64,000 nt of DNA from Solanum dulcamara (lineage: Eukaryota; Streptophyta; Magnoliopsida; Solanales; Solanaceae), in the NCBI RefSeq assembly GCF_947179165.1, contig NC_077245.1, positions 13,238,740 through 13,302,739 on the forward strand. Direction: 5' to 3'. A program made the translations under genes and the position numbers. The notes under the pieces are model-generated. The model was not told the origin of the DNA, ran no database searches, and saw only the letters and a program-made list of their open reading frames with translations. Each line of letters begins with the position of its first letter. Within the stretch, counting starts at the first letter, position 1. Below, piece by piece: positions 1 through 12,585 of the stretch.

Positions 1-126
1 AATAGGTTGACCGATGAATATATATATAATGGGTAAATAGTATTATTTGGTATATAAAGGGAAACACGCGTGGAATGTATGTTGGATGAATAAAATTATT
101 ATTATAATAATGAATGTTATTTAAAA

Positions 127-169
<43 letters not shown>

Positions 170-345
170 GAATATATCTCTATATATATGTACATCTTTT
201 ATATATATAGCCGATTATATTTATTAATTATTTATATATATATATATATATATATTAAAAAACGGATGCAACACATATACATTTATTTCTTTTATTTTAT
301 TACTAGTTATGCTTTTTTTTTTTGAAAGAAGACAAAATGTACATT

Positions 346-382
<37 letters not shown>

Positions 383-1230
383 ATGGGGAGATGGGAGGGG
401 ACAAGAATGGGTTAGTTAATTTAAAAAATGTTTTCTGGAAAAATGAAAAAGGGGGATGGGAAGGGCATAAAGTATGGTTAATTTATTAATATATGTATAT
501 TATATATTTGTTTTTTCTGAAAAGTGGGGAGAGGAAACACTTTTGCTTTTTGTTTTATTCTTATTATTATTTTATAGGGTTAGGAGATGCACGCGGGTAT
601 ATATATATATATATTTTAATTTTCTGAAAAGGAGAAATGGAGGGGGTACGATTGAGTTAGTAATAGATATACAATTTCTGAAAAAAAAGAAAATTTGTAA
701 AGTGTATAAATTGAGAAATTATTTTATTATAGAGATGTGTAAATTAGTTTATGTGCAGTATATAAATAGAATGAAATGTGAAAATTGGGTGATGGTATAT
801 ATATTATGTGCATGCTGTAGTGTTCAATAAAAGAATTAAAGCGTTGTTAATATAAAATTAAAACGTTGTCAAAAACAAAATAATTAACCTCATTGTAACT
901 AATTATTAATTTACGAAATATTTAATATTAATAAATAAATAATCTTTTTATAAGTCAATTTTAAATATTACTAAAAGATAATAACTATATAACAAAAAAT
1001 AATGGATATGCTATAAAGATGACAAAATTATTTAAAATACACATGAAAATATGCATGGTTTATAAAAGTCAATTAATTTAATTTGTTTAAAATTGAAGAA
1101 GGCTAGAATTAACTTGAAAATGTGAATCTATTAATTAAGTCAAGCTAATTAACAAAATGTTTAGTTAAAAATAAAAAATCTTTTTGGGATAACTTTCGAA
1201 TATATAATAAAAATATTAATGTTCAATAAT

Positions 1231-1261
<31 letters not shown>

Positions 1262-1369
1262 CCGAAATTATTTTAAAATAATAATATATATGCATAGTTT
1301 TTTTTAGTTTTTTTTTAAAATTTATTTTTTAAAAATTACGTTGTGGATGGTCAAAATTGGGTGTCAACA
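1..1369 (-). repeat. 3' LTR (partial) of Ogre-1
   Basis: Matches 10091-11463 almost base for base, apart from TA-tract lengths and scattered substitutions. Its minus-strand start TGTTGACACCC is at 1369, next to a purine-rich tract. The LTR continues beyond position 1. It is AT-rich with several (TA)n runs (about 130-166, 237-252, 348-377, 1234-1260). ORFs within it, such as 474-830, are not coding. Confidence 0.85.
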
Positions 1370-1380
1370 GCTGTCCCTCT
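1370..1380 (-). other. Polypurine tract of Ogre-1
   Basis: On the minus strand AGAGGGACAGC directly precedes the LTR start. The second Ogre-like element has AAGGGACAGC at the same place (37990-37999), so the plus-strand primer site is conserved between the two. Confidence 0.7.
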
Positions 1381-2300
1381 TTGACTGAAGACGATGAAAG
1401 AGTTTTTGGACAAAGAAGTTGACATAATAGTCAATTTTGTCCCGATCATCAACGTTGAAATGAAGTTTATGAAAATAAAAGAAATTATGAAAAATTGTGG
1501 GTGCATTTTGTTTTTGAGTTTCCAACAAGTCTCGAATTTGCTCAAGAATTAAGCTAAATGCAGCTCTGGAGTTATGTCAGAATAATGTGGAGTTAGTTGA
1601 AAATACCTCAATCATAAGATTGTGTCGGTATCAGTGAATGAGGAAAATGCTGACAAAGGTGGCCAAAAAAGAGAATAAGATTGAACAAATTAAGAATTAT
1701 TTGAAAATATGAGGTAAATAAAAGGATAGATAGTGACAATATAAAGAGATAAAAGTGAAATTAAAAACCTGGACTCGACAAAGGGCGAGAAATAAAGGCT
1801 AGCCAAAAAATTGTCCAGTATCGAGTTATGATGAGACTGGATTTTAAAACCTGAATCATGGACGTAGGCTGAGTAGAGTTCGAGAATAGATTCATGACCG
1901 TTGTTGGTGAGTTTAACTTTCCAACAAATATTCCTGTTTACTGCTTAGAAACAGTTCCACGTTATGCTGCGATTTCTGCAAAACTTAAACTTGATAACAC
2001 AATTAGTAAATATTAAATATAAAGCAATGTGCAATAAGCTCATGGAAATGACACCTCTAGGGTGTGAGTATATGAAAATGCGGCCTTGCAAGCCGTAATG
2101 ATTAAATAAAATCAAAGCGTATGAAAAATAGAGTTTTAAGGCCGATGATTCATGATAATGGTGCCTTTCAGCAATGATTAATGAAATGAGGCCTTAACCC
2201 AAAAGATTTATGAAGAATGCGACTTTAATGAAGATTGCAACTTCTCAAGTCAATGATTAATGAAAATGATGTCTCTGCAACTATTGCAACTTTTGCATGC
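1381..2300 (-). other. Internal region of Ogre-1, no coding potential seen
   Basis: AT-rich sequence between the 3' LTR and the first minisatellite. Scattered motifs such as gcctt...aatgattaatgaaa recur imperfectly around 2080-2260, perhaps a decayed older repeat. I see no gag or pol similarity. Confidence 0.5.
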
Positions 2301-2309
2301 GTTTTATAC

Positions 2310-3100
2310 AATTGTATTTAAAGCATTTGTGCAAAGTAGTAGAAAGCAATTGAAAGTCACGTGGAGCCCAATAAAGCATTTGAATATATCGAAAAGTATT
2401 AGTGCAGTGCATTTGATAATATTTGAAAGCATTTGTGCAATGCGTTTGAATATATCGAAAGCATTTGTGCAGTGCATTTGTATATATATTGAAAGCATTT
2501 GTTGCAGTGCATTTGAATATACTGAAAAGCATTAGTGCAGTGCATTTGATATATTTGAAAGTATTTGTGCAGTGCATTTGATAATAATTAAAAGCATTTG
2601 TGCAGTGCATTTGATAATAATTGAAAGCATTTGTATAGTGCATTTGAAAATATTATAAAGCATTTATGCAGAGCATTTGATAATAATTGAAAGCATTTGT
2701 GCAGTGCATTTGATAATAATTGAATGTATTTGTGCAGTGTATTTGATAATAATTGAAAGCATTTGTGCAGTGCATTTGATAATAATTGAAAGCATTTGTG
2801 CAGCGCATTTGATAATGCAGTGCATTTGATAATAATTGAATGCATTTGTGCAGTGTATTTGATAATAATTGAAAGCATTTGTGCAGTGCATTTGATAATA
2901 ATTGAAAGCATTTGTGCAGTGCATTTGATAATATTTGAAAACATTTGTGTAGTACATTTGATAATAATTGAAAGTATTTATGCAGTGCATTTGAATATAT
3001 GAGGAAGTATTAGTGTAGTACATTTAATAATAATTGAAAGCATTTATGCAGTGCATTTGAATATATTAGAAAAGCATTTGGGCATGCATTTGAAGAAATT
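2310..3100. repeat. Minisatellite A, about 33-bp unit, Ogre-1 3' region
   Basis: More than twenty imperfect tandem copies of a unit built on gcatttgataataattg followed by aaagcatttgtgcagt. Copies toward both edges are more diverged and the centre is homogeneous. Repetitive ORFs on both strands (for example 2281-2643 minus) are by-products of the unit length of 33, a multiple of three. Lineage-specific tandem arrays in the 3' untranslated part are known in Ogre/Tat elements. Confidence 0.9.
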
Positions 3101-3117
3101 TCAAGATATTATGTTCT

Positions 3118-3970
3118 ATAATACCCGCATTAGAAAGGTGAGCACCTAAGGAATGTAATGCAATACCCGTATTAGAAAGATGAGCGCCTATGAAATGTGC
3201 TGCAATATCCGCATTAGAAAGGTGGGTGCCTATGAAATGTGCTGCAATACCCGCATTAGAAGGTGGGTGCCTATGAAATGTGCTGCAATACCCGCATTAA
3301 AAGGTGGGTGCCTATGAAATGTGATGCAATACCCGCATTAGAAGGTGGGTGCCTATGAAATATGCTGCAATACCCGCATTAGAAGGTCGGTGCCTATGGA
3401 ATGTGCTGCAATACCCGCATTAGAAGGTGGGTGCTTATGGAATATGTTGCAATACCCGCATTAGAAGGTGGTGCCTATGAAATGTGCTGCAATACCCGCA
3501 TTAAAAGGTGGGTGCCTATGCAATGTGCTGCAATACCCGCATTAGAAGGTGGATGCCTATGAAATGTGCTGCAATACCCGCATTAGAAGGTGGGTGCCTA
3601 TGAAATATGATGCAATACCCGCATTAGAAGGTGGGTGTCTATGAAATGTGATGCAATACCCGCATTAGAAGGTGAGTGCCTATGAAATATGCTACAATAC
3701 CCGCATTAGAAGGTGGTGCCTATGAAATGTGCTGCAATAAATACCCGTATTAGAAGGTGGGTGCCTATGAAAATGTGCTGCAATACCCGCATTAGAAGGT
3801 GGGTGCCTATGAAATGTGCTGCAATACCCGCATTAGAAGGTGGGTGCCTATGAAATGTGCTGCAATACTCGCATTAGAAGGTGGGTGCCTATGAAATGTG
3901 CTGCAATACCCGCATTAGAAGATGAGTGCTTATGCAATGTACTGAAATATCCGCATTAGAAGGTGGGTGA
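3118..3970. repeat. Minisatellite B, about 41-bp unit, Ogre-1 3' region
   Basis: About twenty copies of a unit containing aatacccgcattagaagg, gtgggtgcctatg and aaatgtgctgc. Most copies differ by one to three bases or a one-base indel. There are no unique spacers between copies, so it is a plain minisatellite. Confidence 0.9.
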
Positions 3971-4039
3971 ACCCATATCCTATTTTAGGGTGGATGAACT
4001 CATTATATCCTATTAGAAGGTGGATGAACCCGGCATATC

Positions 4040-4440
4040 CTATTATTTTGAAGAAATTTGAAGAATAACATACAGTGCTTATATGTATAAAATTAATAAC
4101 TAAAGCATTGTGAAATGTCTAATTAAAGAGAAATTAGTTTTTGAAAAAATTTAAAGAATAGCATGCATCGCTTATATGTACAAAATTAATAATTAAAGCA
4201 TTGCGAAATATCTAATTAAAGACAAATGAGCTTTTTGAAAAAATTTAAACGATAGCATGAAGTGCTCATAAAAATAAATAACTAAAGCATTGAAGAATGT
4301 CTATTTAAAGACAAATGAGCTTTTGAAAAAAAACTAAAAGGATAACTTGCAGTGTTCATAAAAATAAATAAATAACTAAAGCATTTTGGGATGTCTAATT
4401 AAAGACAAATGAGCTTTAAAATGTCTTATTAGAGGGCAGA
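4040..4440. repeat. Short tandem array C, about 85-95-bp unit, Ogre-1
   Basis: About four diverged copies recognised by the recurring phrases ataactaaagcattg, aatgtctaattaaag, acaaatgagctttt and gaaaaaatttaaa. It follows arrays A and B directly, making three unrelated arrays in a row. Confidence 0.75.
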
Positions 4441-5230
4441 CTAACTCAAACCATATGTCCCATTTTAGGATAGACTAACCCAATATATGGTGCAAGCTTA
4501 CAAATATAAATTTGAATGCAATGCATTGAGACTGGTGCAATTTGTTTGAAGTGGCGAACATTGATAATCTAATATAGAAAGCATGTTGCAATATCTTTGC
4601 TGTATTTAAAAATTCAAAATGTAGTGTGGAGCTCAATGTACTGTCTTCATGACACCAAAATGCATAATATAATCTTGCAAGCTTGGTCCAATGTCTTGTA
4701 ATAGCAATTATCCTAGGTATAATGACTCTTGTATTAGCAAATATTAATAGTGCAATGTTGCATTAATGAAAATTTTTGGTGTGCTGCTCATAATTTAGGA
4801 ACCTTTCACCTCGGTGACATTAATTTCCAAAAAAAATTTGTGTTCAAAATAGTAAATCTCATGTTTGGTTCTTGTTGATATTGCACCATTTGAATCTTGC
4901 GAATCCTGCGTTACTCAAAGAAAAATTGTTAGTATAAAATAAAATGGTTGCCTTGCATTGAACCACGAAGTTTTGGCTTCGAATCTGCATTTTTTGTTGC
5001 TATGGCTTTGAAGCAATTTGATGGCGTGAATATGACTCGCAATCATAACCTTTGTCTTTTCGAAGGATTATAGGTCCTCTGCAAAGCTGTCCCAGTTTTG
5101 CTTTTGGGGAAATGAATTTTTTTATTTTATCTAGACCGAACCCAACATGGGCGCCTACGTATCCCGCTACCAATGGGAATCAGGTCACACGTAGTTCATT
5201 CCAAAAATTTAGAAAAGATAGCAAAAGAGT
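4441..5230 (-). other. Ogre-1 internal region with conserved leader-type module
   Basis: Read on the minus strand, about 5200-5110 contains gaactacgtgtgacctga, then ttcccattggtagcggg, atacgtaggcgcccatg and ttgggttcggtc. The core gatacgtaggc recurs three times in the second Ogre-like element of the window (near 32200, 34165 and 35805), so it is a conserved structural module of this lineage. Its function is not known to me. No coding domain is visible. Confidence 0.55.
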
Positions 5231-5232
5231 AG

Positions 5233-5577
5233 TTATTTCTTAAAAAAAAATGATATTCTCAAGCTATTTTCTTTTATAGGAAATATATTTACGAGAGGAT
5301 GGATATTTGGCACTACAGTGACTTGGAAATTATCAGGATTGATAGTATATATGGATGGCATTTGCGGAGAGATTGTGTAGGTAGAAGATAAGAGAGAAGG
5401 CATGGTTAAACAAATATTTTGAGTTGAGCTGAAAGCTTTAGTGGCGGTAGGAAGAAGGCTAAAGGTATTTGACAGATTGACTAATACATTTCTTCGAACC
5501 ACATTCTTCTCGTTATCATCATTTTGTGCTTGCACTAATCCCATATTGTTGTTGAATGCTTTCAATTCTTCTGTCAT
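5233..5577 (-). pseudogene. Possible degenerate gag-region fragment of Ogre-1
   Basis: A 114-codon frame starting MTEELKAFNNN and rich in Pro, Ser, Thr and Asn, with a stretch reading MPSIYTINPDNFQVTVVPN. The proline-spaced composition and position recall the disordered N-terminal gag region of Ogre/Tat elements, but I cannot see a capsid fold or zinc knuckle. It is the only internal frame of this element that does not look random. It may be a relic of the autonomous parent or chance. Confidence 0.3.
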
Positions 5578-5639
5578 TATATTTTCTCTTAATGCAGATT
5601 CGCAGCCAAAACACTATTCAATGACTAGACAAAAATAAA

Positions 5640-7888
5640 ATAAAATTTTAGAAACGAAATAAAGTGTTAGCGCATGAGAAGTTATAAATGAAAAAAAAAA
5701 TCATGATTTCGTAGGATAAGAGCTCTAGACTAGAGAAGATGATCTAAGTTTAGAACGAATTGACGAGAAAGGTTGACTTATGTCAAACAAAAAAAAATGT
5801 AATATTTGGATAAGCACAGAGTAGGTATGCAGCAGGTCAAGAATAAAGCATTTAAGAGTATGGTTAACAACTAATTAATGGATCTAATAAGGAAGATTTT
5901 TTAATAGAAAATATGTCAATGCGAATTTGTTGAAAAGCTTGAGATTAAGATAATTGGTAAGGAAATTATGATCAATCAAGTGCACAAGGATTCGACTTAC
6001 TAAATTGAAGGATTGCGAGAAAACAATAATAATCTATTTTAGTACTGGCGTATTAAAAATTATCGAAGATGGAAACAATGTCAATTGTAGACCTATGATA
6101 TTCTCCTCGACTTGCATGCCAAAACTTGAAATTGGCGGATGCATAAAAGATAAATCTTGAAAATCCATTAATAGGAAAGACGCAAATATTTTGAATTAAG
6201 CGAATGAAAAATTGACAAAGTTTTGCACTTGGATAATTTTTTAAATTGTGCAAAATAGATTTGGACATCTACTAATTTAAGAAGCAACAAATGGCCTGAA
6301 GATCACTAATAAATTGGAAGAGTTTGAGAGCATAAGCAAAACCTCAATGGCTAGATTGAGTGCTAAATTATTTCTACAGAATATGGAACTAAAGAAAAAA
6401 TATTTTGTTATTAAAAATAAAATTATATCCATAATAATCTAGAAAGGTAAAATTTGGCACGAGACTAGAAAAATTAGTAGTGAATCAATGTGCAAAAATA
6501 TCACACCTAATGATGAACAATTAAGCCCATTTCAAAAGACTAAGGAAAAATAATTTAAAATCAAGTTGCGGACAGGCATTGAAAGGGTCAAAGAAAGTAA
6601 TTTTAAGATAATGACAAATTAAAATTAAAGGAAGAAAATCTTAATTGAGGACGCTAAGAGTTCGCACGAGTTTAAAATAATTATGATCTTAAACGATGCT
6701 CTAGACTCGTTAAACATGCGGCAAACGTGAAAAAAAATAATTATAAACATGACATAAAATTTATAATAGGTAATCAAATAAAGAGATAGAAAAATAATTT
6801 TCTCTTCTGTAAAAAAAAACAAAAAAAACAAAGATGATGTTAGTAATAATCAATTAAATTCATGTTGCAAAAATAAAAAATTCATATAAGTCACATAGAA
6901 AGCAAGCATGCAAATATTTATAAAGCACATAACACAAGTATAATGTGTCCTAATATAGGTGACCTCTTTATGCCAGAGGTAGGTCTAACGCGTATTTAAA
7001 AAATAAATGTGTCATAATATGTCATTCCATTGCTCTTTAATTAATTAAACAAATCTATCCCCAAAATTAAATACAAAAAATAGAATTAAGCTTTATTACA
7101 TGCCAACAATAATAATAAAATTTTCCATCGCATCTAAAAATCTTCATTCCATTTACATGTTCATGGTTCAATCTCCACAAGATAAAAGCTTGTGATCTTC
7201 ATAGCTATCTGCATCACAAAAGGATTAGTAATACCCTCCCTCTTAAAGTTTAATTAATTTAGATAAATGGTCCATATTCTGGCACAACTATTTTTTAAAT
7301 AATGCACATACAAATGATAAAATCACTTGGGGTCATGAACCCACTTGGACATTAGGATAAAGTTGACTAATGGACTTAATATACCAAGGATATTAAGCCT
7401 CCTATGTTAAATGACGCATGTCCTAAAAATGTGTTGGTTTAGCTCTATTCTGGGTGAATTAAGAATGGGTTTACTAGACACAAGGTTCCCGAGCGGACAA
7501 CTCGAGTGAGAAAGCTACGCGGCCACACGGAAAAAGATCTGGACCCTCCGCGCATATGCCAACTCTCCTAAATTTTGGATTTTGAAGAAAAATTTGTGGG
7601 TGCGCAAAACACACCTCACGTGTACGTGTGATCGTGTCAATTTTCCAGAACTGGAGGAAGTATGAACGAAATGACAATTTATATAAAGCAATAACAAATA
7701 AATAATTTATATAAAATAATAACAAATAAACAATTTATATAAAGCAATAACAAATAAATAATTTATATAAAACAATAACAAATAAATAAATTATATCACA
7801 TGAGCAGGATAAACACAGATTAGGCAATTTTAAAAAAAAATTATTAAATAAATTATTAACCTAAGTCAGTTGTGGTTTAGACCTTAAT
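5640..7888 (-). other. Ogre-1 leader-side internal region, no recognised gene
   Basis: AT-rich sequence downstream (minus strand) of the PBS. It contains a small array of caataacaaataaataatttatataaa-like units of about 32 bp at 7675-7795 and short ORFs (6053-6268, 6625-6831) with no family I recognise. Confidence 0.45.
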
Positions 7889-7906
7889 TCCCCAGCGGAG
7901 TCGCCA
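7889..7906 (-). other. Primer-binding site of Ogre-1
   Basis: Minus-strand TGGCGACTCCGCTGGGGA, three bases inside the LTR end (...TATAACA). The same 18-mer follows the 5' LTR of the second Ogre-like element (31007-31024). I recall a tRNA-Arg-type PBS for Ogre elements; the exact tRNA was not checked. Confidence 0.8.
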
Positions 7907-8384
7907 AACTGTTATACCCCATTTTAACTCGAGGTCAAACGGTGTACAACATATTGATGATTCCTAAATTATTTAATTTTAAGGAGTCGCCACCTAATTA
8001 TTTTTAAGGTAAATTAGGATACCTAAATAATTAACTTATTTAATGCTAAAAATGATCTCCGATTAGTGGTCTACTTAGCTTGTGAGATTCTAGATAAGAG
8101 TTCTAGTTATCCTAAAGAAAAGGGGTTAGGCATCCTTTAGGATTCGTTAAAAACGATTACCGGCCAAACTTAGGTTAAATGATTAAAATTATAAAAGGTT
8201 GCTCAAAAGTTTTGAAAACAAAGCTTAGTAACTAAGTGAGTGTTTAAATGCGATATATATTTTAGTAACCAAGCCTTAAAGAAAAATATTGATTTCTTTT
8301 GTTATGATGAACCATTTTAATTAAAATTTCACAAACCTAAATATCCATATAATGTTAGCTATTGCATTAGTGAGAACATAACGA

Positions 8385-8500
8385 CAATAATAATAATAAT
8401 ATGATAACTAATAATAATAATAATAACAGTAAATAACAATAATAATAATAATAATAATAATAATAAGAATAACAATAAGAATAACAATAACAATAATAAC

Positions 8501-8537
<37 letters not shown>

Positions 8538-8564
8538 GAAATAATAATATTAATAATGGCATTA

Positions 8565-8599
<35 letters not shown>

Positions 8600-8880
8600 T
8601 AATAATAATAATAATGATAATAACACTAAATAATACTAATAACAAAAATAATAATAATAATAATAATAATAACAGTAAATAAAAATACTAATGATAATAA
8701 TGATAACGAAATTAATACTAATAATACTAATAAAGATAACTATAATAATATTAATAATAATAATAGTAAAATAAAATACTACGAATAATAATAGTAACGA
8801 TAATAATAATAATAATAACAATAAATGAAAATACTACTACTTCTATTACTACTACTACTAATAATAATAATGATGAAGAA

Positions 8881-8914
<34 letters not shown>

Positions 8915-8931
8915 GGAAATACTACTAATAC

Positions 8932-8962
<31 letters not shown>

Positions 8963-9440
8963 GATAATTGTAATAACAATAATGACAATAATAACAGTAA
9001 ACAAAATACCCTAATAATAATGATAGTAATAAAAACGAAAATAATAATAGTAATAATAATACTAACAGTAAAATAAAATACAACTACAACTCATAACAAT
9101 AATAACAATAATAACAATAACAATAATAATAATAATAATAATAATAGTAAATAAACTATACTAGTAATAATGATAATAATAATAACGAAAATAATAATAA
9201 TAATAATAACAATAAAATAAAAATACAAGTACAACTACTAATAATATTAATAACGAAAATAATAATAATACTAATAATAATAATATTAATAATAATAATA
9301 ATGGTAATAAAATATAGTAATAATATTAATAATAATAATAATAATAATAATAACAACATTAATAATAACGGTAATAAAAATAATAATAATAATAATAATA
9401 ATAACAGAGGAAATAACAACAATAATAATTATAACAATAA
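8385..9440. repeat. Imperfect (AAT)n / (ATT)n microsatellite field in Ogre-1 R/U5
   Basis: Over 1 kb dominated by aat triplets interrupted by aac, gat, agt and act triplets. It gives long spurious poly-Leu, poly-Ile or poly-Asn ORFs on both strands. In the sense of the element it reads as TTA/ATT/GTT, as in the second Ogre-like LTR (30010-30455). Confidence 0.9.
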
Positions 9441-9865
9441 GTAGCTCGGAATGTTTTCGAGTGAGGCCATCTTTTTGTTTGCTATTCAAGAAAGTCTGTG
9501 ATATCCGCTCCATGTGAGGGAATGAAGATCATATCGAGACTCCATTTTTGCTCCCAAAGCATTCATGCAAATAAGAAGAGAGTGACGGAATTAGGAAGCT
9601 AATATTTTTAGGACAATATTTAAGCATAATGACAACAAAAAAAACAAAGGAACATGAAGTAAATATTACCTGTTGCAGGGCAGTGAACGGGGATAATTTG
9701 GTCATGAATCTACCCTCGTTTTTAAAGTAAAGCTAAGTGCAAATTCAAAAATACTTTGAAAGAAATATTCAAAATCAGTGTAAGAGTTTTTTTTTTGTCT
9801 GCGTTTTTTTTTTCTCTCCTCCTGTCCGTGTCCGTGTAAGCCCCCCTTTGTTCTTTCTAATCCCT

Positions 9866-9875
9866 CTATTTATAG
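9866..9875 (-). promoter_or_regulatory. TATA box of the Ogre-1 5' LTR
   Basis: Minus-strand CTATAAATAG within agg-rich flanks, followed on the minus strand by a purine-rich leader. It is the only canonical TATA box outside the simple TA tracts of this LTR. Confidence 0.55.
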
Positions 9876-10299
9876 GGAGATGGAGATTGAATAAAAATAA
9901 TAAAAAAAACGGATGATTAAAATAATGCGGAGTGGGAAAATTAATAAAATAATGCGGAACGGGCGAAAATATAAAATAATGCAAAGCGGCGAAAAATATA
10001 AAATAATACGGAATGAGCGGAATAAAATAATACGGAATGGGGCATATTATTAAAATAATACGGAATGAATATTATAATATTATTATTTTGAATAGGTTGA
10101 CCGATGAATATATATATAATGGGTAAATAGTATTATTTGGTATATAAAGGGAAACACGCGTGGAATGTATGTTGGATGAATAAAATTATTATTATAATAA
10201 TGAATGTTATTTAAAATGATATATATATATATATATATATATTTGGAATATATCTCTCTATATATGTACATCTTTTATATATATAGCCGATTATATTTA

Positions 10300-10339
<40 letters not shown>

Positions 10340-10425
10340 ATGGATGCAGCACATATATATTTATTTCTTTTATTTTATTACTAGTTATGCTTTTTTTTTT
10401 TTGAAAGAAGACAAAATGTACATTA

Positions 10426-10456
<31 letters not shown>

Positions 10457-10667
10457 GGGAGATGGGAGGGGACAAGAATGGGTTAGTTAATTTAAAAAAT
10501 GTTTTCTGGAAAAAAGAAAAAGGGGGTTGGGAAGGGGATAAAGTATGGTTAATTTATTAATATATGTATATTATATATTTGCTTTTTCTGAAAAGTGGGG
10601 AGAGGAAACACTTTTGCTTTTTTTATTCTTCTTCTTCTTATTTTATAGGGTTAGGAGATGCACGCGG

Positions 10668-10711
<44 letters not shown>

Positions 10712-11463
10712 TTTAATTTTCTGAAAAGGAGAAATGGAGGGGGCACGATTGAGTTAGTAATAGATATACATTTTTTGAAAAAAAAGAAAATTTGTAAAGT
10801 GTATAAATTGAGAAATTATTTTATTATAGAGATGTGTAAATTAGTTTATGTGCAGTATATAAATAGAATGAGATGTGAAAATTGGGTGATGGTATATATA
10901 TTATGTGCATGCTGTAGTATTCAATAAAAGAATTAAAGCGTTGTTAATATAAAATTAAAACGTTGTCAAAAACAAAATAATTAACCTCATTGTAACTAAT
11001 TATTAATTTACGAAATATTTAATATTAATAAATAAATAATCTTTTTATAAGTCAATTTTAAATATTACTAAAAGATAATAACTATATAACAAAAAAAAAT
11101 GGATATGTTATGAAGATGACAAAATTATTTAAAATACACTTGAAAATATGCATGGTTTATAAAAGTCAATTATTTTAATTTGTTTAAAATTGAAGAAGGC
11201 TAGAATTAACTTGAAAATGTGAATCTATTAATTAAGTCAAGCTAATTAACAAAATGTTTAGTTAAAAATAAAAAATCTTTTTGGGATAACTTTCGAATAT
11301 ATAATAAAAATATTAATGTTCAATAATTATTATATATATATATATATATATATATACCGAAATTATTTTAAAATAATAATATATATGCATAGTTTTTTTT
11401 AGTTTTTTTTTAAATTTATTTTTTAAAAATTACGTTGTGGATGGTCAAAATTGGGTATCAACA

Positions 11464-12585
11464 GATATTCAAATAAACTTGATAATAAAAGTGGGATAAT
11501 AAATGGAAAAATTGAGTGGAGATGACATGTGATATTCGATGTGATAGAACCTTGGGCTTGTTGTGAATATTTGGATATATTTATATGTTGTTGATATGAT
11601 ATTGATTAACTGGGTGATTATGGACAATGTGGCATTATATGTGAATATCTATTCTGTTTTCACTTATTACTTATACATACACTTATCTTTGATGGCTGAG
11701 GAAGTGATATGAGTGAAATACTAGATATTGGGATCGAGATTCTACCGATTGAGGTGATTTGCCGAGGTCTTTTTCGGAGGCCGAGGTATTTTTCACCGGC
11801 CGAGGTATTTTCCGATGGATGTTATAGCCGAGGTCTCTTTCGGCAGATACATGGTTTATATGAGGCTCCCATGAGTTCCGATCTGAGGTGATTAGCGGAT
11901 GTGCATCATTAGGGTAGACATGCATCATGATATGTGACATTTCATTGCTTCATACATCTTTGACCATTGTGGACTATTTTACCCCTGATATTCCCTTAAT
12001 CTGTATTATTGATGGTGTTGATTTGCTTGCGAATTGAATTGTACTATTGTTGAGGTATATTAATATTGTGCAGCTAGAACTGTTAGACTGGACTGATTTC
12101 TATGTAGTTTGTAGTTGGTGGTTGGATGGTGTGGCAGGAGTACGTGTATTTTACTAGCTTTACTTAGTCTTAGTTGTTTACTTACTAGGTACCACGTTAT
12201 TGATACTCACTCCTTGCTAACTACATTTGTGTAGGTTTTAAGCCTGAACAGTGACCTAGCTTTTCTTATTTTCATCTAAGGATTCTGAGATAATTCGAGA
12301 GGTAGCTGTTGATGCCAACCATCTTTCCTATTCCTCTTTACTTATTACTTTGTTCTATTTGAGAGATAAAAATTGAGAATTGTATTTATTTCGTATCTTA
12401 TAATTAGAAGGCTTGTACATGTGACAACCAGTCCGTGAGGGATTTTGTAGTTTACTAAGTTATCGCTTTATCTATATTTATTTATCTAAATTATCTTCTG
12501 CTTTTACCTTCCGCATTTATTGGGTTTAGACTGACTTGTTTGGGAAAGGACAAGTGTCATCATGCCCGAATTTTTGGTCGTGAAG
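11464..12585 (+). repeat. 5' LTR (left-truncated) of the small chromovirus-like element
   Basis: Aligns to 13481-14607. It contains four copies of a roughly 20-bp phrase, gccgaggt followed by ctttttcgg or atttttc, at 11760-11845. It also contains the stem-loop CTACA-TTTG-TGTAG (12221-12234), about 365 bp before the LTR end. Confidence 0.75.

Larger units (their letters stand above)
1..11463 (-). mobile_element. Non-autonomous Ogre/Tat-like LTR retrotransposon (element Ogre-1)
   Basis: Positions 1-1369 and about 10091-11463 are near-identical direct repeats. Both end, read on the minus strand, with an LTR start TGTTGACACCC, so the element is on the minus strand: 5' LTR on the right, 3' LTR running off the left window edge. 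Minus-strand order is 5' LTR (11463-7910), PBS (7906-7889), internal region (7888-1370), polypurine tract, 3' LTR. The PBS and an internal gatacgtaggc module are hallmarks I associate with Ogre/Tat elements. About 6.5 kb of internal sequence holds no recognisable capsid, protease, RT or integrase, so it must be mobilised in trans. A hand comparison of the LTR parts gives about 17 substitutions over 1.3 kb, plus length changes in TA tracts, so insertion is recent. The 5 bp to the right (gatat, 11464-11468) is the expected target duplication; its partner is outside the window. Confidence 0.85.
7910..11463 (-). repeat. 5' LTR of Ogre-1 (3554 bp)
   Basis: Bounded by TG...CA on the minus strand (TGTTGACACCC at 11463, ...GGGGTATAACA at 7910) and followed by the PBS. 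A minus-strand TATA box CTATAAATAG lies at 9866-9875, giving a U3 of about 1.6 kb and about 1.9 kb of R plus U5. R/U5 carries about 1 kb of AAT/ATT trinucleotide repeats. The U3 has several (TA)n tracts (about 10219-10241, 10307-10332, 10427-10446, 10671-10700). Such long LTRs fit the Ogre lineage. Confidence 0.85.

Noticed and set aside
2260..3023. Overlapping repetitive ORFs on both strands
   Set aside because: By-product of a 33-bp tandem unit without stops; no start context or conservation.
3118..3970. Regularly spaced repeats resembling a CRISPR array
   Set aside because: Units are contiguous with no unique spacers, and the context is a plant retrotransposon.
2310..4440. Centromeric or other chromosomal satellite
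   Set aside because: The arrays are bounded by one element's internal sequence and are under 1 kb each.
6053..6268. Possible captured host gene in Ogre-1 (71-codon frame)
   Set aside because: Composition looks protein-like, but I recognise no family and there is no flanking support.
8359..9513. Long poly-Leu/Ile/Asn ORFs
   Set aside because: They are translations of an AAT microsatellite field within an LTR; the same holds for 29990-30545 and 38919-39365.
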